This document shows, one piece after another, positions 6,842 through 13,212 of a DNA stretch of 19,506 nucleotides. The DNA is from a bacterium (GTDB taxonomy: Bacteria; Elusimicrobiota; Elusimicrobia; Elusimicrobiales; UBA9959). Position numbers and translations under genes: made by a program. The number at the start of each line of letters is the position of its first letter. The stretch's first letter is position 1. The DNA lies in the NCBI GenBank assembly GCA_021812825.1, contig JAKAMO010000049.1, forward strand, positions 1-19,506, given 5' to 3'. The notes beneath the pieces are model-generated. The model saw only the letters and a program-made list of their open reading frames with translations. It ran no database searches and was not told where the DNA came from.

Positions 6842-7489
6842 ATGGATTCAAAAATTCTCGCTATACACGCGGCTCAGCTAGGCCTGAAACCGCAGGACTC
6901 AGACCCCAATAATACCCTCGCGGCCGCCATTGAAAGCCGCGACCCCCGCTACTGGGCGGCCTTCCCCGCCATGCTGGCCAACGCGGCCGCGGAAGGGGGG
7001 CTGGACCTGGACGCGGTAAGCCGCGCCCTGCCGGAGGGGGAACGGAAGTTCCTCAAGATGCTGATCTTCGTCTCGCTGGGCCTTTACGAGGCCCTCGGGC
7101 TGAAATTCCAATGGGCCAGGAAGCTCTCCTCTGGCTTCCCGTCCCGCATGGTCACGGCGTTCAGGGACAAGCTCGGCCGGGACGAGCTGGTGGACCTCGG
7201 CGCGCTGCGCATAGCGCCGCGGAGCTTCAGGGACAGCTTCCGGCTCTGCTTCCGCGGCGCGGCGGACGGCCGCGCGCTGGAGGATTCTCTCTCGAGGATC
7301 TTCACCCGGCGGCAGGCCCAGCTCTTCTTCAAGCGGCTGCGCGGGGAGCGGATGACCAAGACGGAAAGGGAATATTTCTCCCGCGTGGTGAAGAAGAAGA
7401 CGCTGGCGCTGGCCGACGACGAGCTTCACTCGCTGGCCCGCCGGGTCCTCGAGCGCGTCCGACGTGAAGATGGCCCGGCCGGAGATTAA
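6842..7489 (+). CDS. Conserved hypothetical protein with C-terminal TKTEREY/VKKK motif, possible DNA-binding regulator
   Basis: This 215-residue, mostly helical, soluble protein carries no signal peptide or membrane segment. The C-terminus (about 154-205) holds FTRRQAQLFFKRLRGERMTK followed by TEREYFSRVVKKKTLALA, a strongly basic helix-turn-helix-like block. I recall similar motifs in uncharacterised archaeal and bacterial proteins but cannot name a family. The N-terminal half (ESRDPRYWAAFPAMLANAAA, ERKFLKMLIFVSLGLYEALGL) looks like an all-helical domain. The gene stands alone after a terminator, and its promoter is overlaid by two identical palindromes, so autoregulation is plausible. That regulatory role is inference; an RNA-binding or nucleotide-metabolism role is not excluded. 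No ribosome-binding site precedes the ATG. The tRNA-Arg gene follows 45 nt after the stop. Confidence 0.7.
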   Translation: MDSKILAIHAAQLGLKPQDSDPNNTLAAAIESRDPRYWAAFPAMLANAAAEGGLDLDAVSRALPEGERKFLKMLIFVSLGLYEALGLKFQWARKLSSGFPSRMVTAFRDKLGRDELVDLGALRIAPRSFRDSFRLCFRGAADGRALEDSLSRIFTRRQAQLFFKRLRGERMTKTEREYFSRVVKKKTLALADDELHSLARRVLERVRREDGPAGD

Positions 7490-7534
7490 TTTTTGTAGAA
7501 TATAGCCGGGAACCCGCAATAGGCTCCCTCAGCC

Positions 7535-7606
7535 GCCCCCATAGCTCAATGGATAGAGCACCTGCCTTCTAAGCAGGTAATCCAGGTTCGATTCCTGGTG
7601 GGGGTA
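7535..7606 (+). tRNA. tRNA-Arg (anticodon UCU)
   Basis: A 72-nt cloverleaf can be drawn. The acceptor is GCCCCCA/TGGGGGT with a G1-U72 wobble and discriminator A. The D stem is GCTC/GAGC, the anticodon stem CCTGC/GCAGG with loop CTTCTAA (anticodon TCT), and the T arm CCAGG-TTCGATT-CCTGG. CCA is not encoded; a T-rich run follows. It decodes AGA/AGG, and AGG is frequent in the surrounding genes. TAGAAT at 7496-7501 may be its -10 box. Confidence 0.95.
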
Positions 7607-7616
7607 TTTCCTTTTT

Positions 7617-9341
7617 TCAGCTTTTTACCAGCATTTCCGGCGGGTGGAAGACGCGGCCGCCCTTCAGCCAGGCCAGCACGTCGCCGGCCAGGTAGAGGCT
7701 GCCGGCCACCAGCACCGTGGCGCCTGGCGGCGCCAGCTTCAGCGCGCGGCGCAGGGCCGCCACCGGGTCCTCTACGGCGATGACCGAGGAGCGCAGCGGC
7801 TCCGGCAGCAGGCGGCGCACCGCCTCCGGCGGGGAGGAGCGGTACGAAAGCGAGCGGGTGAGTATCAGCTTCGACGACGCGGCGCCCAGCGCGCGCGCCA
7901 GCGGCCCGGCGTCCTTGTCGCTCATGAAGGCCGCCACGCAGACCGCGGGCGGCCGGCCGGAGAACTCCTTCAGCAGGGCGGCGACGCCCTCGGCGTTATG
8001 CGCCCCGTCCACGACGACGCGCCGGCCGGCCACGCTTATCCGCTGGAAGCGCCCCGGCGGTATGGAGGAGCGCAGCGCCCTTTCGCCGCGCGCCAGGCTG
8101 AACCTGAGGCCGGCCTTCTCCGCCGCCAGCGAGGCCGCGCGCAGCGCGAAAGCCGCGTTCGGGAGCTGGAAAGCGCCGGCGCCGCGCAGGCCGGGCAGCA
8201 CGCAGACCATCGGCCTGTAAACCCGGGCCCCGGCCGAGGCGGCGCTGCTCCGGATGACCCGCCAGGCCTGCTCCGGCACGCCTTCCCCGACGAGGACCGC
8301 CGCGCCCTTCTTGATTATCCCGGCCTTGTGCGAGGCGATGTCGCGCAGGCGCGGCCCCAGCAGGACCGTGTGCTCCAGGCTTACCGAAGTCACTCCGGCC
8401 ACCGCGCCGGACGCCGCGTTGGTGGCGTCCAGCCTGCCGCCGAGGCCCGCTTCCACTACCGCGAAGCGGGTCTTTTTGAGCGAGAAGTAGAGGAAGGCTA
8501 TCGCCGTCAGCGTCTCGAAGAACGAAAGCTCGCCCGCCGCGACGGATTCCACGCGCAAAAAGCAGGCCAGCAGGTCCTTCCCGGGGATCTCGCGCCCGTC
8601 GACCTTTATCCGCTCCCTCAGCGAGCGCACGTGAGGGCTGGTGTAGAGACCGGTGCTCCAGCCGTTGGCGGAGAGCGCCGCCGCCGCCATCGAGGCGGAG
8701 CTGGTCTTGCCGGTGGAGCCGCTGATGTGCACGACGGTGCCCATATGCTCTTCGGGGTAGTCCAGCCTGGCCAGCGCGGCCTTTATGGGCTTCAGGGAAT
8801 AATGCCTGTCCACGGCGGGAGGGGGGAGGGCGCGCAGCCAGTCCTCGAGCCGCGCGTAGTCGGGCGGCAGGCGCCGGGCCCCGCCGCGCTCCTTCAGCGA
8901 CGAGAGCATCTTCGCCGCGGTAAGCCCCGTGGCGGGGTGCCTGATGCCCGGCGCTATCTCGGCCAGCGGGGCCAGCACGAACTCGCGCTCGGCCAGGCGC
9001 GGATGCGGGACTTCCAGCCCCGCCGAGCTTATCACGCGCCCGCCGTAAAAAAGTATGTCCACGTCTATCGTGCGGGGCCCGTTGGGGACGGCGCGCCGGC
9101 GCCTGAGCGCGGACTCCACGCGGCCGGCCAGCGCGAGCAGGGCTTCGGGGGACAGCGCGGTCTCGCAGGCCGCGGCCATATTGAAGAAAACGGGCTGCTC
9201 GAGGTAGTAGAGCGGGGCGGTCTCGTATACCGAGGATCTCCTGACCGCCCTGCAGCCGCCAGCCTCCAGCAGGGCCAGCGCCCGCTCCAGGTTGGCCAGG
9301 CGGTCGCCCACGTTGGAGCCGAGCGAAAGGTACACCCTCAC
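7617..9341 (-). CDS. Fused HPPK-dihydrofolate/folylpolyglutamate synthase (FolK-FolC)
   Basis: This 574-residue two-domain folate enzyme joins two activities. Residues 1-155 are 6-hydroxymethyl-7,8-dihydropterin pyrophosphokinase: SLGSNVGDR (6-14) and the signature GPRTIDVDILFYG (88-100) with Mg ligands D93/D95. Residues about 160-574 are FolC, which adds glutamate to dihydropteroate or folates. They contain the P-loop HISGSTGKTS (205-214), YTSPHVRSLRERI (233-245), EAGLGGRLDATN (297-308), KAGIIKKG (339-346) and DGAHNAEG (445-452). The P-loop GSTGKTS differs from the common GTNGKGS. The GTG start at 9341 overlaps the folP stop as GTGA and puts SLGSN at the usual distance; an in-frame ATG at 9386 would lie deep in folP. 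No stop or frameshift separates the domains. FolP upstream provides the step between the two activities. Confidence 0.92.
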   Translation of the reverse strand: MRVYLSLGSNVGDRLANLERALALLEAGGCRAVRRSSVYETAPLYYLEQPVFFNMAAACETALSPEALLALAGRVESALRRRRAVPNGPRTIDVDILFYGGRVISSAGLEVPHPRLAEREFVLAPLAEIAPGIRHPATGLTAAKMLSSLKERGGARRLPPDYARLEDWLRALPPPAVDRHYSLKPIKAALARLDYPEEHMGTVVHISGSTGKTSSASMAAAALSANGWSTGLYTSPHVRSLRERIKVDGREIPGKDLLACFLRVESVAAGELSFFETLTAIAFLYFSLKKTRFAVVEAGLGGRLDATNAASGAVAGVTSVSLEHTVLLGPRLRDIASHKAGIIKKGAAVLVGEGVPEQAWRVIRSSAASAGARVYRPMVCVLPGLRGAGAFQLPNAAFALRAASLAAEKAGLRFSLARGERALRSSIPPGRFQRISVAGRRVVVDGAHNAEGVAALLKEFSGRPPAVCVAAFMSDKDAGPLARALGAASSKLILTRSLSYRSSPPEAVRRLLPEPLRSSVIAVEDPVAALRRALKLAPPGATVLVAGSLYLAGDVLAWLKGGRVFHPPEMLVKS

Positions 9342-10141
9342 CGCGCGCTCCTTATGGCGTCGGCGACCAGCATGGCCCGGCGGCACTCGGCCACGTCGTG
9401 CACGCGTATTATGTCGGCGCCGCCGGCCACGCAGGCGGCTATGGTGCCGGACAGGCGCTCCTCCGGCTCGCCGCCGGCCAGCAGGCCGATGAACTTCTTG
9501 CGGGAGACGCCCAGCATCACGGGGCAGCCGAGCGCGCGTATCTCGGAAAGGCGCGCTATCAGCGCCAGGTTATGCTCCAGCGTCTTGCCGAAGCCTATGC
9601 CGGGGTCCAGGATAATGTCCTTCACCCCGGCCTTGCCGAGAACCGAGGCCCTGTCGGCCAGGAAAGCCTTCACCTCGCCCACCACGTCCTTATAGGCGGG
9701 GGAGGCCTGCATGGTGCGCGGCTCGCCCTGCATGTGCATGACGATGGCGCCGGCGCCGGTATCGGCCGCGGCCCGGACCATGGCGGGGTCTTTGAAGCCG
9801 GTAATGTCGTTTATGATGTCGGCCCCGGCCTTTACCGCCAGAACGGCCAGCTCCGGCTTGCAGGTATCCACCGAAACCGGTATTTTCAGCTTTCCGGCCA
9901 GCCCTTCCAGCACCGGCAGCACCCGTTTTGTTTCCTCCTCCAGCGTAACAGGGGCGCTGCCCGGGCGGGAGGATTCGCCGCCTATATCCAGCAGGTCCGC
10001 GCCCTGCTTTTCAAGCTCAAAAGCGTGGTTTATGGCGGCTTCCGCGGTGCTCCATTTGCCGCCGTCCGAGAACGAATCCGGGGTGACGTTCAGTATGCCG
10101 CAGACCAGCGTGCGGCCGGGGCAAAAGACCAGTCTCTTCAT
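9338..10141 (-). CDS. folP: Dihydropteroate synthase
   Basis: This 267-residue TIM-barrel enzyme condenses 6-hydroxymethyl-dihydropterin diphosphate with p-aminobenzoate to dihydropteroate, and is the sulfonamide target. Motifs appear in order: GILNVTPDSFSDGG (15-28), DIGGESSRPG (52-61), SVDT (90-93), INDITG (110-115), VMHMQGEP (134-141), DPGIGFGK (179-186), GVSRKKFI (211-218) and IRVHDV (245-250). It is the first gene of a two-gene folate unit: its TGA overlaps the GTG start of the folK-folC fusion. Upstream, the sequence TGCTAGAAT (extended -10) ends 7 nt before the ATG, with no Shine-Dalgarno sequence, so a leaderless message is likely. No folE or folB is seen in the window. Confidence 0.97.
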   Translation of the reverse strand: MKRLVFCPGRTLVCGILNVTPDSFSDGGKWSTAEAAINHAFELEKQGADLLDIGGESSRPGSAPVTLEEETKRVLPVLEGLAGKLKIPVSVDTCKPELAVLAVKAGADIINDITGFKDPAMVRAAADTGAGAIVMHMQGEPRTMQASPAYKDVVGEVKAFLADRASVLGKAGVKDIILDPGIGFGKTLEHNLALIARLSEIRALGCPVMLGVSRKKFIGLLAGGEPEERLSGTIAACVAGGADIIRVHDVAECRRAMLVADAIRSAR

Positions 10142-10148
10142 GCCGGAA

Positions 10149-10158
10149 ATTCTAGCAA
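10149..10158 (-). promoter_or_regulatory. Extended -10 promoter of folP
   Basis: On the minus strand the decamer TTGCTAGAAT ends 7 nt before the folP ATG (10141). The same decamer occurs upstream of the DUF2520-pan operon (16039-16030). No convincing -35 is visible, which suits an extended -10 promoter. Confidence 0.5.
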
Positions 10159-10269
10159 TTTAACGCCGTTCATTGCGAAACCGCCTTAACTGCTCTATTC
10201 CGCCCGAAGAGGGGGGAGAAAAAAGTGCTTGTTTTTCAAGGTTTATCCGCAGGGGGGGAAAACCACCCC

Positions 10270-10301
10270 TTGACAAACTATACTATCCTATGCTATACTA
10301 T
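10270..10301 (+). promoter_or_regulatory. Near-consensus promoter with direct repeats, upstream of the small-ORF pair
   Basis: TTGACA (10270-10275), an 18-bp spacer and TATACT (10294-10299) preceded by TG at 10291-10292 form the best sigma-70-like promoter in the window. The nonamer CTATACTAT occurs twice, at 10278-10286 and 10293-10301, covering spacer and -10 with a 15-bp period. This is a possible operator. A G/C hairpin (10252-10269) with an AAAA loop lies just upstream. Confidence 0.75.
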
Positions 10302-10336
10302 ATCCAGCAGTAAGCGTGTCTTCCCAAGGAGGCATT

Positions 10337-10480
10337 ATGAACGTCCAGAAATACATGCTCCCGAAAGAGTTCAAGGTGTGGATGTGCGCGACTCTCGGGC
10401 TTCTCAAAGACGGCAAGATGGGCGCCAGCGCCGACCGCTCCAACCGCATAAAGCTTGCCCTCGCTTACACCAGGAAATAA
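10337..10480 (+). CDS. Small ORF of unknown function (47 aa)
   Basis: This 47-residue ORF begins at ATG 10337 with the perfect ribosome-binding site AAGGAGG at 10326-10332. It is driven by the strong promoter about 40 nt upstream. The product starts MNVQKYMLPKEFKVWMCATL and ends in basic sequence (SADRSNRIKLALAYTRK), with a net positive charge and no signal peptide. I do not recognise a family. The strong expression signals, and a second ORF with its own ribosome-binding site 15 nt after the stop, make coding likely despite the size. The pair looks like a compact plasmid- or phage-type dicistron. Confidence 0.6.
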   Translation: MNVQKYMLPKEFKVWMCATLGLLKDGKMGASADRSNRIKLALAYTRK

Positions 10481-10495
10481 CCAAGGAAGGTAACA

Positions 10496-10699
10496 ATGAA
10501 ACCACGCTACCAGATAGTCATCTCTCTGTCAGAGGACGACAACGTGAAACTGCAGCAGCTGCGGGAAGACGGCTACCAGATAGTGGACATCTTCCGCCTC
10601 GGGCTCACCGAGGCGGAGGATGCCGTAAAAAAGGCCGGCATGGCAAGGCGCAAAGAAAAGCAGGACAAGGACAAGCCGCAGCAGGACAAACTGTTTTAA
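10496..10699 (+). CDS. Small ribbon-helix-helix-like protein (67 aa)
   Basis: This 67-residue protein has AAGGAAGG about 5 nt before the ATG and lies 15 nt after the 47-aa ORF. Residues 4-11 (RYQIVISL) form a short alternating strand. They are followed by a helix (about 13-24, DDNVKLQQLRED), a GYQ turn and a second helix (about 29-45, IVDIFRLGLTEAEDAV). This strand-helix-turn-helix order and spacing are those of ribbon-helix-helix DNA-binding proteins. The tail is Lys/Gln-rich (RRKEKQDKDKPQQDKLF), probably disordered. A role as dimeric regulator, perhaps of its own promoter with its paired CTATACTAT repeats, is inferred; no specific family is assigned. An antitoxin role is possible but the 47-aa partner does not resemble a known toxin. 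Confidence 0.6.
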   Translation: MKPRYQIVISLSEDDNVKLQQLREDGYQIVDIFRLGLTEAEDAVKKAGMARRKEKQDKDKPQQDKLF

Positions 10700-10745
10700 C
10701 CCCTCCGCCTCCAACGCCTCCGCCCCCGCCGCCAAGCCTCCCGAT
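10700..10745 (+). promoter_or_regulatory. C-rich, G-poor tract after the small-ORF pair (possible Rho-utilisation site)
   Basis: Immediately after the stop of the 67-aa ORF there are about 45 nt dominated by C, with repeated CCTCCGCC-type units and few G or A. No T-tailed hairpin follows. Such unstructured C-rich RNA is typical of Rho loading sites, so this may end the dicistron. The assignment is inference from composition only. The remainder up to 10883 holds no gene I can support. Confidence 0.3.
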
Positions 10746-10883
10746 AGACGCCTTTCAGAAAAGGGCGCCATGAGCCTGTCCGAATAAGGCTTTCATGCAC
10801 CTATTATGCCGTACAGACGCCTAGGTCCTTTGGCCCATTGCCGCATAGGAACTATTGCCCTTTCGTTGCGGGGATGATATGGT

Positions 10884-10889
10884 TATAAT
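10884..10889 (+). promoter_or_regulatory. -10 box directly before the small exported protein gene
   Basis: A perfect TATAAT ends at 10889. Initiation 7 nt further falls on the ATG at 10896, so the message would start with its start codon. No clear -35 is visible. Confidence 0.5.
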
Positions 10890-10895
10890 ATGGAT

Positions 10896-11333
10896 ATGAA
10901 AAACACTAAAGCCGTTTTACTCATAATCCTCGGGGCCTTCATAATGGCCACCGGCTTCGCTTTCGCCGAGCAAGTCGCCTATAAACAGGCGGAAGACGCA
11001 GTAGCCAAACCCCCTGAGGTGGTCTTTGGTAATTCCAACGCCTCGCTGCCCACCGGCACCGCCAGGACCGCGGCCGTAAAGGACCCGGTGCAGGAGAAGC
11101 TGGACCAGATCAGGGCCTTAAACATCAAAGCCGCCGACCCGGCTCCCGCTCCGGCCCCGGCCCCCAAGCCCACCATCATGGATGGGGTCAAGAAATTCAT
11201 CGGCGCCCACAAGGCCGACATACTGCTGGCCGGCGCCGGCGCCTACATCGGCTGGGCCCTGATGGGCACCGTGGCCGGAGCGCTCACCGGCGGCCTGGGC
11301 TTCCTGCTGTTCTTCATGTTCGCCAACCTGTAA
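10896..11333 (+). CDS. Small exported protein with C-terminal glycine-rich hydrophobic segment
   Basis: This is about 145 residues. The N-terminus (MKNTKAVLLIILGAFIMATG) is a Sec signal peptide with probable cleavage after AFA, before EQ. A polar region follows, then an Ala-Pro linker (DPAPAPAPAPKP) and a basic stretch (VKKFIGAHKAD). The C-terminus is a long Gly/Ala-rich hydrophobic stretch of about 35 residues (LLAGAGAYIGWALMGTVAGA onward) that could form a membrane hairpin. No family is recognised. ATG 10890 is also in frame, but it directly abuts the TATAAT box, so 10896 is preferred: a transcript from that box could not include 10890. The gene is monocistronic and ends at a strong hairpin shared with panD. 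Confidence 0.7.
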   Translation: MKNTKAVLLIILGAFIMATGFAFAEQVAYKQAEDAVAKPPEVVFGNSNASLPTGTARTAAVKDPVQEKLDQIRALNIKAADPAPAPAPAPKPTIMDGVKKFIGAHKADILLAGAGAYIGWALMGTVAGALTGGLGFLLFFMFANL

Positions 11334-11345
11334 GCCCTGCAAGGC

Positions 11346-11384
11346 AAAAAGAAAGCCGGACCGAAAGGCCCGGCTTTCTTTTTT
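11346..11384. terminator. Bidirectional intrinsic terminator between the exported-protein gene and panD
   Basis: A-rich AAAAAGAAAGCCGG and its complement CCGGCTTTCTTTTT form a stem of 14 bp plus 2 bp, with one A-C mismatch and a GAAA loop. T-runs occur on both strands. It serves the plus-strand gene ending at 11333 and the minus-strand CoA operon ending at 11397. Confidence 0.93.
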
Positions 11385-11396
11385 GCGCCCGGTCGC

Positions 11397-11771
11397 TCAG
11401 GCGGCGGCGAGCACCTTCTCGTCGTGGCCGGTTTTGTCCGGCGCGCTCGCGCTCATGCAGACCACGGTGGGCTTGTGGCCGCGGCATTCTTCCGCAGTGT
11501 ACTGCGCGTAGGAGACTATGATCAGCAGGTCTCCCTTCTGCACCAGCCTGGCGGCGGCGCCGTTGACGCCTATAATTCCCTTTTTTCCGTAAAGCACGTA
11601 GGTCGAAAACCTCGCCCCGGTGTTCACGTTGTAGATGTCCACCTTCTCGTGCTCCAGCAGGTCGGCGGCGCGGCAAAGCGCGCGGTCTATGGTTATGGAG
11701 CCGTTATAGTTGATGTCCGTCTGAGTGACGGCCACCCGGTGCAGCTTGGATTTCATCAGCGTCCTGGTCAT
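11397..11771 (-). CDS. panD: Aspartate 1-decarboxylase precursor
   Basis: This 124-residue pyruvoyl enzyme makes beta-alanine from L-aspartate for pantothenate. The self-cleavage site is G24-S25 in NYNGSITID, exactly as in E. coli PanD, which supports the chosen start (MTRTLMKSKLHR). K9, R54 and Y58 (ARFSTYVL) and NGAAA (70-74) are in place. Cleavage at Gly24-Ser25 yields the small beta chain and the alpha chain with an N-terminal pyruvoyl group. It is the last gene of the seven-gene CoA operon: its ATG overlaps the coaX stop as ATGA, and a bidirectional terminator follows. The tail beyond residue 100 (CMSASAPDKTGHDEKVLAAA) is low-complexity and variable in the family. Confidence 0.97.
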   Translation of the reverse strand: MTRTLMKSKLHRVAVTQTDINYNGSITIDRALCRAADLLEHEKVDIYNVNTGARFSTYVLYGKKGIIGVNGAAARLVQKGDLLIIVSYAQYTAEECRGHKPTVVCMSASAPDKTGHDEKVLAAA

Positions 11772-12547
11772 TTTTTCACCTTCTCTTTGTTCATCCTGGC
11801 GGCCGCGGCGGTGCCCAGCAGCACCAGGTCCGGTACGGCGTGGTCGAACACCTCCGCGTCCTCGAAAAGCCGGGAAAAGCCGCCGGTGCCTATCACCAGC
11901 GCGTCCCCGGAGAAATACTCGTCCTTTATCTTCGCCGCTATGCCCTTTATGGCCAGCAGGCTGGAATAGTAAAGCCCGGATTGTATGGAATCTACCGTGG
12001 TCTTGCCGACGAGCTCCGCCGGTTTGGTTATCTCCACGCGCGGCAGCTTGGCGGTGCGCTCGGCGAGGGATTCCATCGAAATGCGCGGGCCCGGCATTAT
12101 CAGGCCGCCCAGATACTCCTTCTTCGCGCTGACGGCGCAGAAGGTGGTGGCGGTGCCCAGGTCCACGATGACGAGGTTGCGGCCCGGATAGAGGGCCGAG
12201 GCCGCTATGACGTTGGCAATGCGGTCAGCCCCGACTTCCAGCGGATTCTTGTACTTGATGTTCAGGCCGGTCTTCACGCCGCCCTGCAGCAGGAAAGGCT
12301 CCAGTCCGAAGTACTTCACGGCCATGTGCTGCAGCGTGTAGATCAGGTCCGGCACCACGGAGCAGATGGCCACTTCCTTTATCAGCGACGGCTCTATGCC
12401 GTTCTCGCGCAGCGCGTTGCGGAAGAAAGTGCCGAACTCGTCGGAAGTGGCGTTGGAGGAGGTGCAGCGGAACTTGGCCTCCAGCTTCTCCCCGTCGAAG
12501 ACGCCCGCGAAGATATGGGTATTGCCTACGTCCAGCGCTAGCAGCAT
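11768..12547 (-). CDS. coaX: Type III pantothenate kinase
   Basis: This 259-residue ASKHA-fold kinase phosphorylates pantothenate to 4'-phosphopantothenate, the first committed CoA step. CoaX enzymes are generally insensitive to CoA feedback and need a monovalent cation. Motifs are LDVGNTHIFAGVF (5-17, catalytic D6), PLEVGADRIAN (102-112), VDLGTATTF (128-136, D129), GGLIMPG (147-153) and the C-terminal VIGTGGFSRLF (218-228). Length is normal. The 5' end overlaps coaB by 10 nt and the 3' end overlaps panD as ATGA. No coaA is seen, so this is presumably the cell's pantothenate kinase. Confidence 0.97.
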   Translation of the reverse strand: MLLALDVGNTHIFAGVFDGEKLEAKFRCTSSNATSDEFGTFFRNALRENGIEPSLIKEVAICSVVPDLIYTLQHMAVKYFGLEPFLLQGGVKTGLNIKYKNPLEVGADRIANVIAASALYPGRNLVIVDLGTATTFCAVSAKKEYLGGLIMPGPRISMESLAERTAKLPRVEITKPAELVGKTTVDSIQSGLYYSSLLAIKGIAAKIKDEYFSGDALVIGTGGFSRLFEDAEVFDHAVPDLVLLGTAAAARMNKEKVKK

Positions 12548-13212
12548 GTCACGGCCTCCTTGAGGAAAGAGAACAGCAGTCCGGCCAGGGCCTCCGTCCC
12601 GGCCACGTCGGCCGTTTTTTTACCGCAGCGGTAGACATGGAAAGGGTGCGAAAGTCCCATCTCGGCCAGGTCGTTGTGCACCACCAGGTCCGCGCCGCGC
12701 ACGGAGCGCGCCTTCTTCAGCGCCTCCGCCGGGGAGGCGCCCGAGGTGAGTTTAAAACCGACGACCAGCGGCGGCCTGCGGCCGGCCTTCAGCGCGTAGC
12801 CCTTCAGCCTGCCTATGATCTTGTAGTTGCGGCGCAGCGTTATCTTCAGCTCCGGGGCGGAAGAATCCAGCTTGGCCGCCACGCCAGCCTTGAAACGGCG
12901 CCCGCCGGCCTCTATGAGGACGGGGGAATAATCGGAGACCGCGGCAAGGTGCACCACCGCGTCGAAGTCCTCGGCCGCCAGCGCCTCGCGCAGGGCGGCG
13001 TCCAGCTCCTTAAATGTGGAATAGCGCGTCACGGAAACGCCGCGCCCGGCGGGGATCTCGCCGTGGGCCGCGCAGACGGCATGGACCTCACAGTCCAGTT
13101 CCGCCAGACGGACGGCCAGCTCGGCGCCGGTGCGGCCGGTGCTGGTGTTGGCCACGCAGCGCGCCGCGTCTATCGGCTCGCGCGTGCCGCCGGAAGTGAG
13201 CAGTATCTTCAT
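12538..13212 (-). CDS. coaB: Phosphopantothenate-cysteine ligase (stand-alone CoaB)
   Basis: This 224-residue protein corresponds to the C-terminal half of bifunctional CoaBC. It activates 4'-phosphopantothenate with a nucleotide (CTP in most bacteria) and joins cysteine. Visible motifs are LLTSGGTREPIDAARCVANT (4-23), continuing into STGRTG (24-29), then VVHLAAVSDYSP (86-97) and VVGFKLTSG (150-158). The N-terminal domain with the TSGGT loop and the AAVSDY segment are the nucleotide-binding parts. Here it is a separate gene, translationally coupled to coaC (ATGA, 13209-13212). The N-terminus begins directly at MKILLTSGG, so no CoaC remnant is attached. The 3' end overlaps coaX by 10 nt. Confidence 0.95.
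   Translation of the reverse strand: MKILLTSGGTREPIDAARCVANTSTGRTGAELAVRLAELDCEVHAVCAAHGEIPAGRGVSVTRYSTFKELDAALREALAAEDFDAVVHLAAVSDYSPVLIEAGGRRFKAGVAAKLDSSAPELKITLRRNYKIIGRLKGYALKAGRRPPLVVGFKLTSGASPAEALKKARSVRGADLVVHNDLAEMGLSHPFHVYRCGKKTADVAGTEALAGLLFSFLKEAVTCC

Noticed and set aside
7644..9695. 683-codon plus-strand frame opposite folKC and folP
   Set aside because: The opposite strand carries unmistakable FolK, FolC and FolP motifs; this frame has none and has a shadow-like composition.
10225..10773. 182-codon frame ending in a polyproline stretch
   Set aside because: It overlaps two better small ORFs that have consensus ribosome-binding sites. Its start has none, and the polyproline comes from the C-rich tract.
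10746..10883. Possible riboswitch or structured RNA upstream of the exported-protein gene
   Set aside because: Some short pairings (CATGA-GCC with GGC-TTTCATG) can be drawn, but no recognised riboswitch core appears, and the TATAAT at 10884 suggests the transcript starts downstream of it.
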